Origin: Fusobacteriaceae bacterium UBA2433
GTDB lineage: Bacteria; Fusobacteriota; Fusobacteriia; Fusobacteriales; Fusobacteriaceae
Assembly: GCA_002342785.1 (NCBI GenBank)
Contig: DDQV01000148.1
Coordinates: 1 to 12,660 of the forward strand
Direction of reading: 5' to 3'
Length of the DNA stretch: 12,660 bases
Shown here: piece after piece, positions 4,843-12,528 of the stretch
How the letters are laid out: each line of letters begins with the position of its first letter
How positions within the stretch are numbered: the first letter of the stretch is position 1
Translations under genes and position numbers: made by a program
Notes under the pieces: model-generated
Databases searched by the model: none
What the model was told of the DNA's origin: nothing
The model's input: only the letters and a program-made list of their open reading frames with translations

Positions 4843-7515
4843 ATGGTTACAGTAAATATCAATGGTCAACAAGTAAAAGTTTCAAAAGATATGACTCTCT
4901 GTCAGGCGGCAGAATCAGTAGGACATATTATACCCACATTTTGTTACGATAAAAGATTTGAAATAGAAGATAAATGTGGAATATGTATTGTAGAATGTAA
5001 TGGTGAAAAATTAAGAGGTTGTTCTACATTGGTAAGAGAGGGATTAGAAATAAAAACTCATACACCAGAAATAGTAAAAGGAAGAAAGGAAATATTAGAA
5101 TCTATAATAGTAGATCATCCATTAGATTGTTTGGTATGTAAAAAATCAGGTCATTGTAAATTACAAGATTATTGTTATGAATATGGAGTTGAACAAAAAC
5201 ATAATAGTTGTAGTGAGGAACTTCCTATAGATAGAAGTAATCCATTTTATGATATAGATCCAAATAAATGTATCTCATGTGGAAAGTGTGTAGCAGTGTG
5301 TAAAACATTACAGTGTAATGATGTATTAACTTTAGATGAAAATAATAAAAAGATAAAGGTTGCAGGAGATATGATAATAGATAATTCTAATTGTGTATTT
5401 TGTGGAAATTGTGTAAGTGTCTGTCCTGTAGGAGCACTTCAAGCAAAGGAAAAAACAAAATATAGAAATTGGGAAGTGGAAAAAACTCAAACAACATGTT
5501 CATACTGTGGAGTAGGATGTCAATTTGATCTTATCACTAAAAAAAATAAAGTAGTTGGAGTAGAACCTATAATGGCCAGTCCAAATGATGGTTTACTCTG
5601 TGTAAAGGGAAAATTTGGTTATAAATTTATAGATCATCCAGATAGATTAAAGACTCCATTAATAAAAGAAAATGGTGAATTTAGAGAAGCTAGTTGGAAG
5701 GAAGCATATGAATTATTTGTATCTAAAGCAAATAAAATAAAAAAAGAATTTGGTCCCAGTGCAATTGGAGGATTATCATCTGCAAGGTGTACCAATGAAG
5801 ATAATTTTTTATTTCAAAAATTTATGAGACTCGCTATAAAAACTAATAATATAGATCATTGTGCCCGTATCTGACATTCTGCAACAGTTGCAGGTCTTGC
5901 AACTACGCTAGGGAGCGGAGCTATGACAAATAGTATCTGTGAACCAAAAAGTTCAGATTTAATTTTTATAATCGGAGCAAATCCAAGGGAAAATCATCCT
6001 GTAATAGGAGCTAAAATAAAACAAGCAAAAAGAAATAATTCTAAATTAATATTGGCTGATCCAAGGGAGATAGATCTTTCTGAAGATGCCGACGTATATA
6101 TGCAAGTAAATGTAGGAGCTAATATAGCTCTTATAAATGGAATGATCCATGTGATTATTTCAGAAAATTTAACTGACGATAGATATATAAAGGAACATAC
6201 AGAGGGTTATGAAGAATTAAAAGAGATGGTAAAAAAATATACTCCAGAGATGGCTTCACAAATATGTGGGGTAGCTCCAGAAAAAATAATAGAAGCTGCT
6301 AGGCTATATGCAACAAGTAAAGCTTCTTCAATCTATTATGCAATGGGAATAACTCAATTTAAAACAGGAACCAATGCTGTAATATCACTATCTAATCTAG
6401 CTTTGATAACTGGACAAATTGGAAGACCTGGAACAGGAATAAATCCTTTGAGGGGACAAAATAATGTACAAGGGTCATGTGATATGGGAGCATTTCCAGA
6501 CACACTACCTGGATATAAAAGTATTAAAAATGAAAAGTTTAGAGCACTATATAAAAAAGAATGGGGAGCTGAACTACCTTCAGAGATAGGATTAACTCTA
6601 ACACAAATGATGAATGCAGCTCATCATAAAGATCTAAAACTTTTATTTGTAATGGGAGAAAATCCAATTGTATCTGATCCAGATACAAAGCATATTATTC
6701 AATCTTTAGAATCTTTAGATTTCTTAGTAGTTCAAGATATCTTTATGACAGAGACAGCAAAATATGCAGATCTTATCTTGCCGGCACTATCTTTTGCTGA
6801 AAAAGATGGTACCTTTACAAATACTGAAAGAAAAGTTCAAAGAGTCAGAGCTGCAATAAAAGGTTGCGGAATAGCTAAACCTGACTGGTTAATATTTACA
6901 GAACTTATGAATGAATTTGGATATGATGTTCACTACGATAGTCCGGCAGATGTAATGGATGAGATGGCAAGATTGATACCTCAATATGCAGGAATATCGT
7001 ATGATAGGATAGAAAAAGAAGGATTACAATGGCCTGTAAAAGATAAAAATCATCCTGGAACACCGATCCTTCATGTAGGGGGACCTATGAGAGGAAAGGG
7101 ATTAATCATACCAGTAGAATATGATCTACCAGCAGAAAGTGTAGATGAAAAATATCCCTATGTATTGACTAATGGTAGAAATTTATATCACTATCATACT
7201 AGAACTATGACTGCTAAAACAGAGGGACTTCATAAAAAATCACCAGATTCTTATATTGAGATCAATCCTCTAACTTGTAAAGAGATAGGAGTAGAAGATG
7301 GAGATATGGTAACTGTAACTTCTAGGGTAGGAACTATAAAGACGAGAGTTGTTAAAACTAAAAAAATATTAAAAGGAACTGTGTTTATGCCATTTCATTT
7401 TGCAGAAGGATCAGCAAATATGTTAGTCGGAGCAGGAGCAATAGATGGAAAGTCAGGTCAAATAGAATTAAAATTAACAACTGTATCTATAGAAAAATAT
7501 GAGGTGAGAAAATAA
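4843..7515 (+). CDS. fdhF: Selenocysteine-containing formate dehydrogenase with NuoG-like N-terminal iron-sulfur domain
   Basis: This cytoplasmic Mo/W-bis-pterin enzyme interconverts formate and CO2. The reading frame passes through UGA at 5872-5874, read as selenocysteine 344, to give 890 residues. N-terminal clusters: [2Fe-2S] at C34, C45, C48 and C60; His/Cys3 [4Fe-4S] at H92, C96, C99 and C105; two ferredoxin clusters at C143-C153 and C184-C194. The catalytic part begins with its own [4Fe-4S] cluster (C219, C222, C226, C253). The active-site block reads NNIDHCARI-Sec-HSATVAGL, closely matching E. coli FdhF (NNVDCCARV-Sec-HGPSVAGL). The C-terminal molybdopterin-dinucleotide-binding domain covers about 765-885. 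The protein is far longer than E. coli FdhF (715 residues) because of the fused wire, as in NAD- or hydrogenase-linked clostridial enzymes. Its stop overlaps the hydA start, so the electron partner is probably the hydrogenase. Split into two open frames by UGA, it could be misread as a pseudogene; the perfect frame and SECIS argue against that. Confidence 0.96.
5872..5905 (+). promoter_or_regulatory. Selenocysteine UGA codon and bacterial SECIS hairpin
   Basis: UGA occupies 5872-5874. Twelve bases later GTTGC (5887-5891) pairs with GCAAC (5899-5903) around the loop AGGTCTT (5892-5898). As I recall the E. coli fdhF SECIS, it has the same 12-base spacing and the core GUUGCAGGUCU, the part read by SelB. 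The lower stem near the UGA is weak here. SelA, SelB, SelC and SelD are not in the window and must be encoded elsewhere. Confidence 0.93.
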
Positions 7516-9221
7516 TGAAAGTAAGTGTTATAGTAAATCAAAAAAATTCTATATTTGATACAGAAAAATCTATTTTACAAAATATAAATGAGATGGGAAT
7601 AGATATACCTACTTTATGTTATCATGAAGATATAAGTACTTCTGGAGTATGTAAAGTTTGCTCTGTAGAGATTGTAGGAAGAGGACTTGTTACAAGTTGT
7701 GATAACTATCCTGAAGATAAGATGGAATTATTTACTCATTCAAATAAAGTAGAAGAATTTAGAAAAGATAGGATCAAAGATATCCTAAAAGATCACTCAA
7801 ATGATTGTCTTACCTGTGAAAAAGCAATGGGAGATTGCGAGTTACAAAATATATCCTATGAATATGGTGTGGAAAATAGAGGTGACGGAACTCGTGAGAA
7901 GAAAGCTATAGATAATTCTTCATTTGCATTTGTAAGAGATATGAATAAATGTATAGGATGTCAAAAATGTGTAAAAGTTTGTGAGGAGATCCAAGGAATT
8001 GGAGTCTATTGTGTAAAAGAAGATGGAACTATAGGAATGACCCATGAAACTCTTGCAGAAACTAATTGTATAGCATGTGGGCAATGTGTAAAAATATGTC
8101 CAGTAGGGGCACTTCATGAAAAAATAGATCTAAAGGGTTTAAATTATGATCTAAAAAATCCTGAGAAGCATATCATAGTTCAAATGGCACCAGCTGTAAA
8201 AAATACCTTAGGAGAGGAGTTTGGAATCTTACCTGGGACAGATGTAACTAAAAAAATGGTGGCAGCTCTTAAAGAGTTAGGATTCGATAAAGTTTTTTCT
8301 ACAGATTTTGGCGCTGACGTAACTATTATGGAAGAGGGAACAGAATTTTTAGATAGATTTACAAATGGTGGAGTCTTACCAATGTTTACATCTTGTTGTC
8401 CAGGTTGGGTAAATTATGCTGAGATCAATCATCCAGAATTTTTAGATAATCTTTCATCTTGTAAATCTCCTCAACAAATATTTGGAGCTTTATCAAAAAG
8501 TTATTATTCAAAGGTATCTAAAGTAAAACCTGCTGATATATTTTCAGTTTCTATAATGCCTTGTACAGCAAAAAAAACTGAGATCAGAAGAGATATGTTG
8601 ACAGATGACGATGGAAATAAAGATGTAGATTTAGTTATTACAACAAGGGAATTAGCAAAATTATTTAAAATGAATAAAATAAGTTTGGCTAACTATAAAA
8701 AAGAAGAAGAGTTTGATAAATTTTTAGGAGAAGGAACTGGTGCAGCAAGGATATTTGCTACTACTGGAGGAGTAATGGAAGCAGCTCTGAGAACAGTTTC
8801 AGATGTATTAGGAGAAACTACTCACTCTTTAGAATATAAAGAAGTAAGGGGTTTTGAGGGAATAAGAGAAGCTTCCCTTACTATAGCAGGAAAAGAAGTT
8901 AATGTTGCAGTAATAAATGGTATTAAGGGTGCAACACCATTTTTAGAATCAATAAAAAGAGGAGAAAGAAAAGTTGATTTTATTGAGGTAATGGCTTGTG
9001 TTGGAGGATGTTTAAATGGAGGAGGAGCACCTGCTCCAGATAATCTTAGAGTTGTAGCTCAAAGAAGAGCAGGATTATATAATTCTGATGAAACATCACC
9101 ACTAAGAAAATCTCATGAAAATATAGAAGTAAAAAAACTTTATGAAGAATTTTTAGGAAAACCAGGGGGACATAAGAGTCATCATCTATTACATACTCAC
9201 TATGAATCTAGAAAAAAATAA
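7515..9221 (+). CDS. hydA: Catalytic [FeFe]-hydrogenase, group A, NuoG-like N-terminus
   Basis: It reversibly reduces protons to H2 at an H-cluster; 568 residues, close to the classical clostridial enzyme CpI. N-terminal clusters: [2Fe-2S] at C35, C46, C49 and C62; His/Cys3 [4Fe-4S] at H94, C98, C101 and C108; two ferredoxin clusters at C146-C156 and C185-C195. The H-cluster signatures are all intact: L1 TSCCPGW (292-298, with the proton-relay cysteine C294 and ligand C295), L2 MPCTAKKTE (348-356) and L3 EVMACVGGCLNGGG (491-504, ligands C495 and C499). The His-cluster spacing is C-x2-C-x6-C, one residue longer than the usual x5. The C-terminal tail GKPGGHKSHHLLHTHY is typical of this subgroup. 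The ATG shares one base with the fdhF stop (TAATG), and GAGGTGAG lies inside the end of fdhF, so translation is coupled. A formate:H2 partner of FdhF is the most likely role; no NAD/FMN-binding HydB-type subunit is nearby. Confidence 0.95.
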   Translation: MKVSVIVNQKNSIFDTEKSILQNINEMGIDIPTLCYHEDISTSGVCKVCSVEIVGRGLVTSCDNYPEDKMELFTHSNKVEEFRKDRIKDILKDHSNDCLTCEKAMGDCELQNISYEYGVENRGDGTREKKAIDNSSFAFVRDMNKCIGCQKCVKVCEEIQGIGVYCVKEDGTIGMTHETLAETNCIACGQCVKICPVGALHEKIDLKGLNYDLKNPEKHIIVQMAPAVKNTLGEEFGILPGTDVTKKMVAALKELGFDKVFSTDFGADVTIMEEGTEFLDRFTNGGVLPMFTSCCPGWVNYAEINHPEFLDNLSSCKSPQQIFGALSKSYYSKVSKVKPADIFSVSIMPCTAKKTEIRRDMLTDDDGNKDVDLVITTRELAKLFKMNKISLANYKKEEEFDKFLGEGTGAARIFATTGGVMEAALRTVSDVLGETTHSLEYKEVRGFEGIREASLTIAGKEVNVAVINGIKGATPFLESIKRGERKVDFIEVMACVGGCLNGGGAPAPDNLRVVAQRRAGLYNSDETSPLRKSHENIEVKKLYEEFLGKPGGHKSHHLLHTHYESRKK

Positions 9222-9252
9222 AAAAATTTAAAAAAACAAAAAATAAAAAATT

Positions 9253-9303
9253 ACCATGAGATTTGCTACATATAAAAATGTATCTGTTTCATGGTTTTTT
9301 TTA
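9253..9303 (+). terminator. Terminator of the fdhF-hydA operon
   Basis: ACCATGA (9253-9259) pairs with TCATGGT (9289-9295). An inner TACAT/ATGTA stem (9267-9271 with 9278-9282) makes a long hairpin, followed by eight T residues (9295-9302). It lies about 30 bp after the hydA stop. Confidence 0.85.
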
Positions 9304-9334
9304 TAAAAAAAAGACCTTATTTTTCAAAGGTCTT
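9303..9334 (-). terminator. Terminator of the group B hydrogenase gene
   Basis: On the minus strand AAGACCTT and AAGGTCTT (arms at 9327-9334 and 9311-9318) form an 8-bp hairpin, followed by a T-run reading toward 9303. It is just past the stop at 9341 and back-to-back with the hydA terminator. Confidence 0.85.
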
Positions 9335-9340
9335 AATTAA

Positions 9341-10762
9341 TTATCTTTTTAATTTTGTAAGCATTGCTTTTGCAATTAAAGGTTTTTGAATTACACTTGG
9401 TCCGCAAACACATCCACCTTTACAACCCATACCTTCTAATAATGTATTGCATTTAGCTACTCTAAATTGTTTAAAAGCTTGAGCTCCCTCTTTAATTCCA
9501 TCCATTTGAACTAACTGAAGTTCCTTATTACATTTATTTACAACAGCTTGTGCAACTCCACCACTTCTAGCGAAGTTCCAACCATCATAAGTTCCTTCAA
9601 TTTCATTACTAGCTAAAGATTTAAAATCAATTCCTCTAGCATCTGTCCATGATAAAATATCTGTAAAGGTAAGCACATTATCGACTATACCATATTTTGC
9701 AGCTTCTACTTTTTTAGCAGTACAAGGACCTACAAATACAATTTTATAACTAGGATCTTCCTCTTTAAGTTTTCTTGCAAGAGCCATCATAGGAGAATCT
9801 ACATGGGAGATATATCTTCCCATATCTGGTTGATGAAGTTTTATATATTCATAGAATGCTGGGCAACAAGAAGTAGTCATCTTTTCTTCTCTTATCTCCA
9901 TCTCATGAGCTTCTTGTTCAATTACCATATCTGCACCAAGTGCTACTTCGATAGATTTAGTAAATCCAAGTTCTAAAAATAATGATTTTATTTTTTCTAA
10001 AGTAATACCGACACCAAATTGTGTAATTATAGATGGAGCAAACATTGCAACAACTTTTTCATCTTTTTTTATATGTGATACAACATCTATTAGATGAGTT
10101 GGAGATTCTATAGCTCCAAATGGACATGCAGAATAACAAGCACCACATGAAACACACTTAGTTCTGTCTATACTCGCTACCCCATTTTTATTAGCTTTTA
10201 TAGCTCCAACGCCACATGCTTTTTCGCAAGGTCTTGATAGTTTAACTATGGCAGAATAATCGCATGCTTTTTCACAGAGTCCACAACCAATACATTTTTC
10301 ATTATCGATTATAGCTCTTCCATTTGAAAAAGTAACAGCGTCTTTAAGACATACAGATTCGCAAGAATGTGCTAAACAATTTCTACAAAGATCTGTTGCA
10401 TAATACTGCCCAGTTGGACATTGGTCACATGCTTCTTCAATAACTTCAACGGCATGGTCTCTTCCTTCATATTCAGCAGGAATTTTTTCACAATTAAATT
10501 TCATTTTTAAAATGTCTAAAAGTTCAAAAAGTTCCATATCCTTTACTTTAGAGATGTTAAGATTTAAATATACTTTTATTCTTTGTGCTAAAATTTCTCT
10601 TTCTTTATAAATTGATTCTCTGTAAAGTGGTTTTTCTTCGCTTAATAACATTCTAGGAAGTTTAGTAAGTTCTTCTAATAATACCCCTCTCTCATAAAGA
10701 TCTACAATTGCTTGTAAAGTTAATTTTCTTAGTTCCTTAACGGAATTTAATTTTATACTCAT
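9341..10762 (-). CDS. Group B [FeFe]-hydrogenase
   Basis: This is a second, different [FeFe]-hydrogenase-like enzyme of 473 residues. Residues 1-100 are a helical region without clusters, taking the place of the NuoG-like domain. A cysteine-rich ferredoxin part follows: C126, C129, C134 and C138; C157, C160, C163 and C167; C179 and C183; C203, C206, C209 and C213; plus C112/C115. This is enough for three or more [4Fe-4S] clusters. The H-cluster motifs are TSCCPAF (297-303), GPCTAKK (345-351) and EGMGCKGGCVCGP (443-455). P-A-F instead of P-G-W and E-G-M-G-C in L3 fit the group B family (TIGR04105 type) rather than group A. A further cysteine, C453, follows the last H-cluster ligand C451. Biochemistry of group B enzymes is limited, so H2 uptake, evolution or sensing cannot be decided. 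It needs HydE, HydF and HydG, not seen here. AGGAGG lies four bases before the ATG. It is monocistronic with its own promoter and terminator. Confidence 0.9.
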   Translation of the reverse strand: MSIKLNSVKELRKLTLQAIVDLYERGVLLEELTKLPRMLLSEEKPLYRESIYKEREILAQRIKVYLNLNISKVKDMELFELLDILKMKFNCEKIPAEYEGRDHAVEVIEEACDQCPTGQYYATDLCRNCLAHSCESVCLKDAVTFSNGRAIIDNEKCIGCGLCEKACDYSAIVKLSRPCEKACGVGAIKANKNGVASIDRTKCVSCGACYSACPFGAIESPTHLIDVVSHIKKDEKVVAMFAPSIITQFGVGITLEKIKSLFLELGFTKSIEVALGADMVIEQEAHEMEIREEKMTTSCCPAFYEYIKLHQPDMGRYISHVDSPMMALARKLKEEDPSYKIVFVGPCTAKKVEAAKYGIVDNVLTFTDILSWTDARGIDFKSLASNEIEGTYDGWNFARSGGVAQAVVNKCNKELQLVQMDGIKEGAQAFKQFRVAKCNTLLEGMGCKGGCVCGPSVIQKPLIAKAMLTKLKR

Positions 10763-10802
10763 ATTTCCTCCTAAATTATTATAAAAAACTCTTGATCACC
10801 TT

Positions 10803-10831
10803 ATTATATACTTCTTTACAAAATGTGTAAA
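10803..10831 (-). promoter_or_regulatory. Strong sigma70-type promoter of the group B hydrogenase
   Basis: On the minus strand TTTACA (complement of 10826-10831) and consensus TATAAT (complement of 10803-10808) are separated by exactly 17 bp, about 40 bases upstream of the ATG at 10762. This is the best promoter match in the window. Confidence 0.8.
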
Positions 10832-10832
10832 G
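10814..10832. promoter_or_regulatory. 19-bp palindrome overlapping the hydrogenase promoter (candidate operator)
   Basis: CTTTACA (10814-10820) and TGTAAAG (10826-10832) form a perfect 7-bp inverted repeat around a 5-bp spacer. One arm contains the -35 box and the other lies in the spacer, the classic position for a repressor. It does not fit the usual Rex consensus (TTGTGAA-n4-TTCACAA). The regulator is unknown. Confidence 0.6.
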
Positions 10833-10959
10833 TGAAATTTAACAAAGATTGAAAAAATTAATCTATAGTTTAAAAAAAATATATAAAATGTAATTTTTCC
10901 ATATGTTTTGATTAAAATTGGTAAAAAAACATAGAATTTTTTATTTTTATAAATAACTA

Positions 10960-10965
10960 TATAAT
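10960..10965 (+). promoter_or_regulatory. Possible -10 box for mobA
   Basis: A consensus TATAAT lies 61 bp before the mobA ATG, but only T-rich sequence occupies the expected -35 position. A second TATAAT-like stretch lies closer to the gene, immediately before its ribosome binding site. Placement is uncertain in such AT-rich DNA. Confidence 0.3.
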
Positions 10966-10972
10966 TTTAAAA

Positions 10973-10994
10973 TTTCCTATGATATTATAGGAAA
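10973..10994. promoter_or_regulatory. 8-bp inverted repeat upstream of mobA
   Basis: TTTCCTAT (10973-10980) and ATAGGAAA (10987-10994) form a perfect inverted repeat with a 6-bp spacer. It lies downstream of one candidate -10 box and about 30 bp before the mobA ATG, so it could be an operator or a small leader hairpin. No poly-T tract follows, so a terminator is unlikely. Confidence 0.45.
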
Positions 10995-11026
10995 GTAAAA
11001 ATTATATAATTTTAGGAGTATTTGTT

Positions 11027-11578
11027 ATGAAAAAAAATATTGCACTTCTTGCAGGAGGAAAAAATTCTAGGATGGGTGGATTTACAAAATCATTTTTAAA
11101 ATTTAAAGATGAATATTTTTTCCAAAGAATTTTAGAAGAATTTAAAAATTTTAATAGGATAGTTATAGTATCTAATGAAAAAAAATTATATGAAAAATAT
11201 AAAGTTGAATCCTTTGAAGATATTATAAAGGAGAAAGGACCCTTAGGGGGGATCTATACAGCTCTCTTATCTATCAACGATAGTTGTCTTGTTGTAGCTT
11301 GTGATATGCCTTTTTTAAAACAAAAAAAGATTTTAAGTTTTTATGATTATCTAGATGATTATGATGCTGTGATCCCGCTCTATAAAGGAAGACCACAGCC
11401 TCTTTGCTCCCTTTATAATATAAGTGTTCTTAAATATATAAAAGAAGCAATAGATAACAATGATCTTAAGATAATGATCCCCTTAAAAAAAGCTAAGATC
11501 AAGTTTATAGAGATAGATGACAATGAATTATTTGTAAATATAAATACACCAGAAGAGTATAGATTATTGAATATTTAA
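11027..11578 (+). CDS. mobA: Molybdenum cofactor guanylyltransferase MobA
   Basis: MobA transfers GMP from GTP to Mo- or W-molybdopterin, giving the bis-guanine-dinucleotide cofactor used by formate dehydrogenases of the FdhF type. The 183-residue protein shows the nucleotide-binding signature LAGGKNSRMGG (8-18), followed by K21 in GFTKSFL; the common residue before this lysine is aspartate (D-K), here threonine. GPLGGIYTAL (71-80), ACDMPFL (91-97, with D93 as likely metal ligand), RPQPLCSLY (122-130) and FVNINTPEEY (169-178) complete the family pattern. Length is normal for MobA without a fused MobB. AGGAG sits before the ATG. It stands alone between terminator and promoter regions, divergent from the group B hydrogenase, and its context with fdhF, fdhD and tupA supports service to formate dehydrogenase. 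Confidence 0.92.
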   Translation: MKKNIALLAGGKNSRMGGFTKSFLKFKDEYFFQRILEEFKNFNRIVIVSNEKKLYEKYKVESFEDIIKEKGPLGGIYTALLSINDSCLVVACDMPFLKQKKILSFYDYLDDYDAVIPLYKGRPQPLCSLYNISVLKYIKEAIDNNDLKIMIPLKKAKIKFIEIDDNELFVNINTPEEYRLLNI

Positions 11579-11593
11579 ATTGTTATAAAAAAG

Positions 11594-11624
11594 TGATTTC
11601 TTTTTAATATAGAGATCATTTTTT
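11594..11624. terminator. Bidirectional terminator between mobA and the nucleoside hydrolase
   Basis: TGATTTCT (11594-11601) pairs with AGAGATCA (11611-11618) with one T-G wobble. The stem is flanked by T6 on the plus strand and, as A6, T6 on the minus strand. It sits between the mobA stop (11578) and the stop of the convergent gene (11623), overlapping the latter's last bases slightly. Confidence 0.7.
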
Positions 11625-12513
11625 ATTTTAATATTTTAATTAGATAATTTTTAAACCATTCTTTATTAAAATCAACTGCTACCAAAATTTTATTACCTTG
11701 AAAATGTTCAACAGTTTCTCCTCTTTTTTCATCAGTTTCAACTAATATTATTTTTTCTTGAAATTTAAATGGATCCTTATATACAGCTGAGATAAGAGCT
11801 ATAGTATCGTGAAAGACCACATTTGTCATCCCTATTTTTCCTCTGACTCTAAACATAGCATCAAATATTTCCATAGTTGCTTTGCTATATTTAGAATTAA
11901 ATTCTCTGATCTCTTCTAATTCATTAGCAGCAAAATAGCCCTTCATGGTAGCATCTAATCCTATCATTTTTATTTCTAAACCTGAGTTAAATACTATATT
12001 AGCTGCCTCTGGATCAACATATATATTAAATTCTGCATGGGGAGTTATATTTCCACCACAAAGAGATCCTCCCATAATAGTTATGCCCTTTAAAAGATCT
12101 TTTAATTTTGGATATTTAATAAGTGCACCAGCTATATTTGTTAATGGTCCTACAGCAACTAATTCAATTTCTTGAGGAAATTCTTTGGCATATTTTAAAT
12201 AAAACTCAGCATATTCATTGGAAATTTTTTTTACTGAACTAGGTAACTCTATATCCCCCATTCCTGTTTCCCCGTGAAACTCTGTTGCTGTATTTAAATC
12301 CCTTAATAATGGCTTATCTATTCCACTATATACATCGATATCATGATCTAAATATTTTAAAAGATTTAATGTATTTTGGGTTGTATGTGTGAGTTCTACA
12401 TTTCCAGCTACTGTAGTTATCCCAAGTATATTGATATTTTTATCTGCTAAACCTGCTATAATTGCTAAAGCATCGTCCATTCCTGGATCACAATCTAATA
12501 TTATTTTTTGCAT
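11623..12513 (-). CDS. Inosine-uridine preferring nucleoside hydrolase family protein
   Basis: It hydrolyses the N-glycosidic bond of ribonucleosides to base plus ribose in purine or pyrimidine salvage. The 296-residue length is normal for the family. The Ca2+-binding N-terminal signature LDCDPGMDDA (6-15; D7, D9, D13, D14) is intact, followed by VAGN (35-38), the HGETGMG loop (80-86), VGPLTNIAGA (121-130), an MGGS...GNITPHAEFN block (147-163) with the substrate-contacting asparagine, and FHDTIAL (234-240), where H235-D236 supply the catalytic histidine and a metal ligand. It resembles RihA/RihB-type enzymes, but base preference cannot be read from the sequence. AGGAGG lies five bases before the ATG. 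It is divergent from the acetyltransferase gene at the right edge and has no evident link to the formate/H2 cluster. Confidence 0.92.
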   Translation of the reverse strand: MQKIILDCDPGMDDALAIIAGLADKNINILGITTVAGNVELTHTTQNTLNLLKYLDHDIDVYSGIDKPLLRDLNTATEFHGETGMGDIELPSSVKKISNEYAEFYLKYAKEFPQEIELVAVGPLTNIAGALIKYPKLKDLLKGITIMGGSLCGGNITPHAEFNIYVDPEAANIVFNSGLEIKMIGLDATMKGYFAANELEEIREFNSKYSKATMEIFDAMFRVRGKIGMTNVVFHDTIALISAVYKDPFKFQEKIILVETDEKRGETVEHFQGNKILVAVDFNKEWFKNYLIKILK

Positions 12514-12528
12514 ATAATCCTCCTATTT

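Noticed and set aside
5923..7515. Separate gene starting at the ATG at 5923, with GGGAGCGGAG just before it like a ribosome binding site
   Set aside because: The upstream bases are in frame with fdhF and encode the conserved block following selenocysteine (ending S-G-A-M-T-N). The G-rich stretch is explained by this coding sequence, and the product would lack the catalytic residue.
4843..7515. fdhF as a pseudogene broken by a nonsense mutation
   Set aside because: The stop is UGA at the known Sec position and is followed by a well-placed SECIS; all other cluster ligands and domains are intact.
10814..10848. Rex operator near the group B hydrogenase promoter
   Set aside because: GTGAAATTTAACAA and the palindrome both lack the required arm order or the four-base centre of TTGTGAA-n4-TTCACAA.
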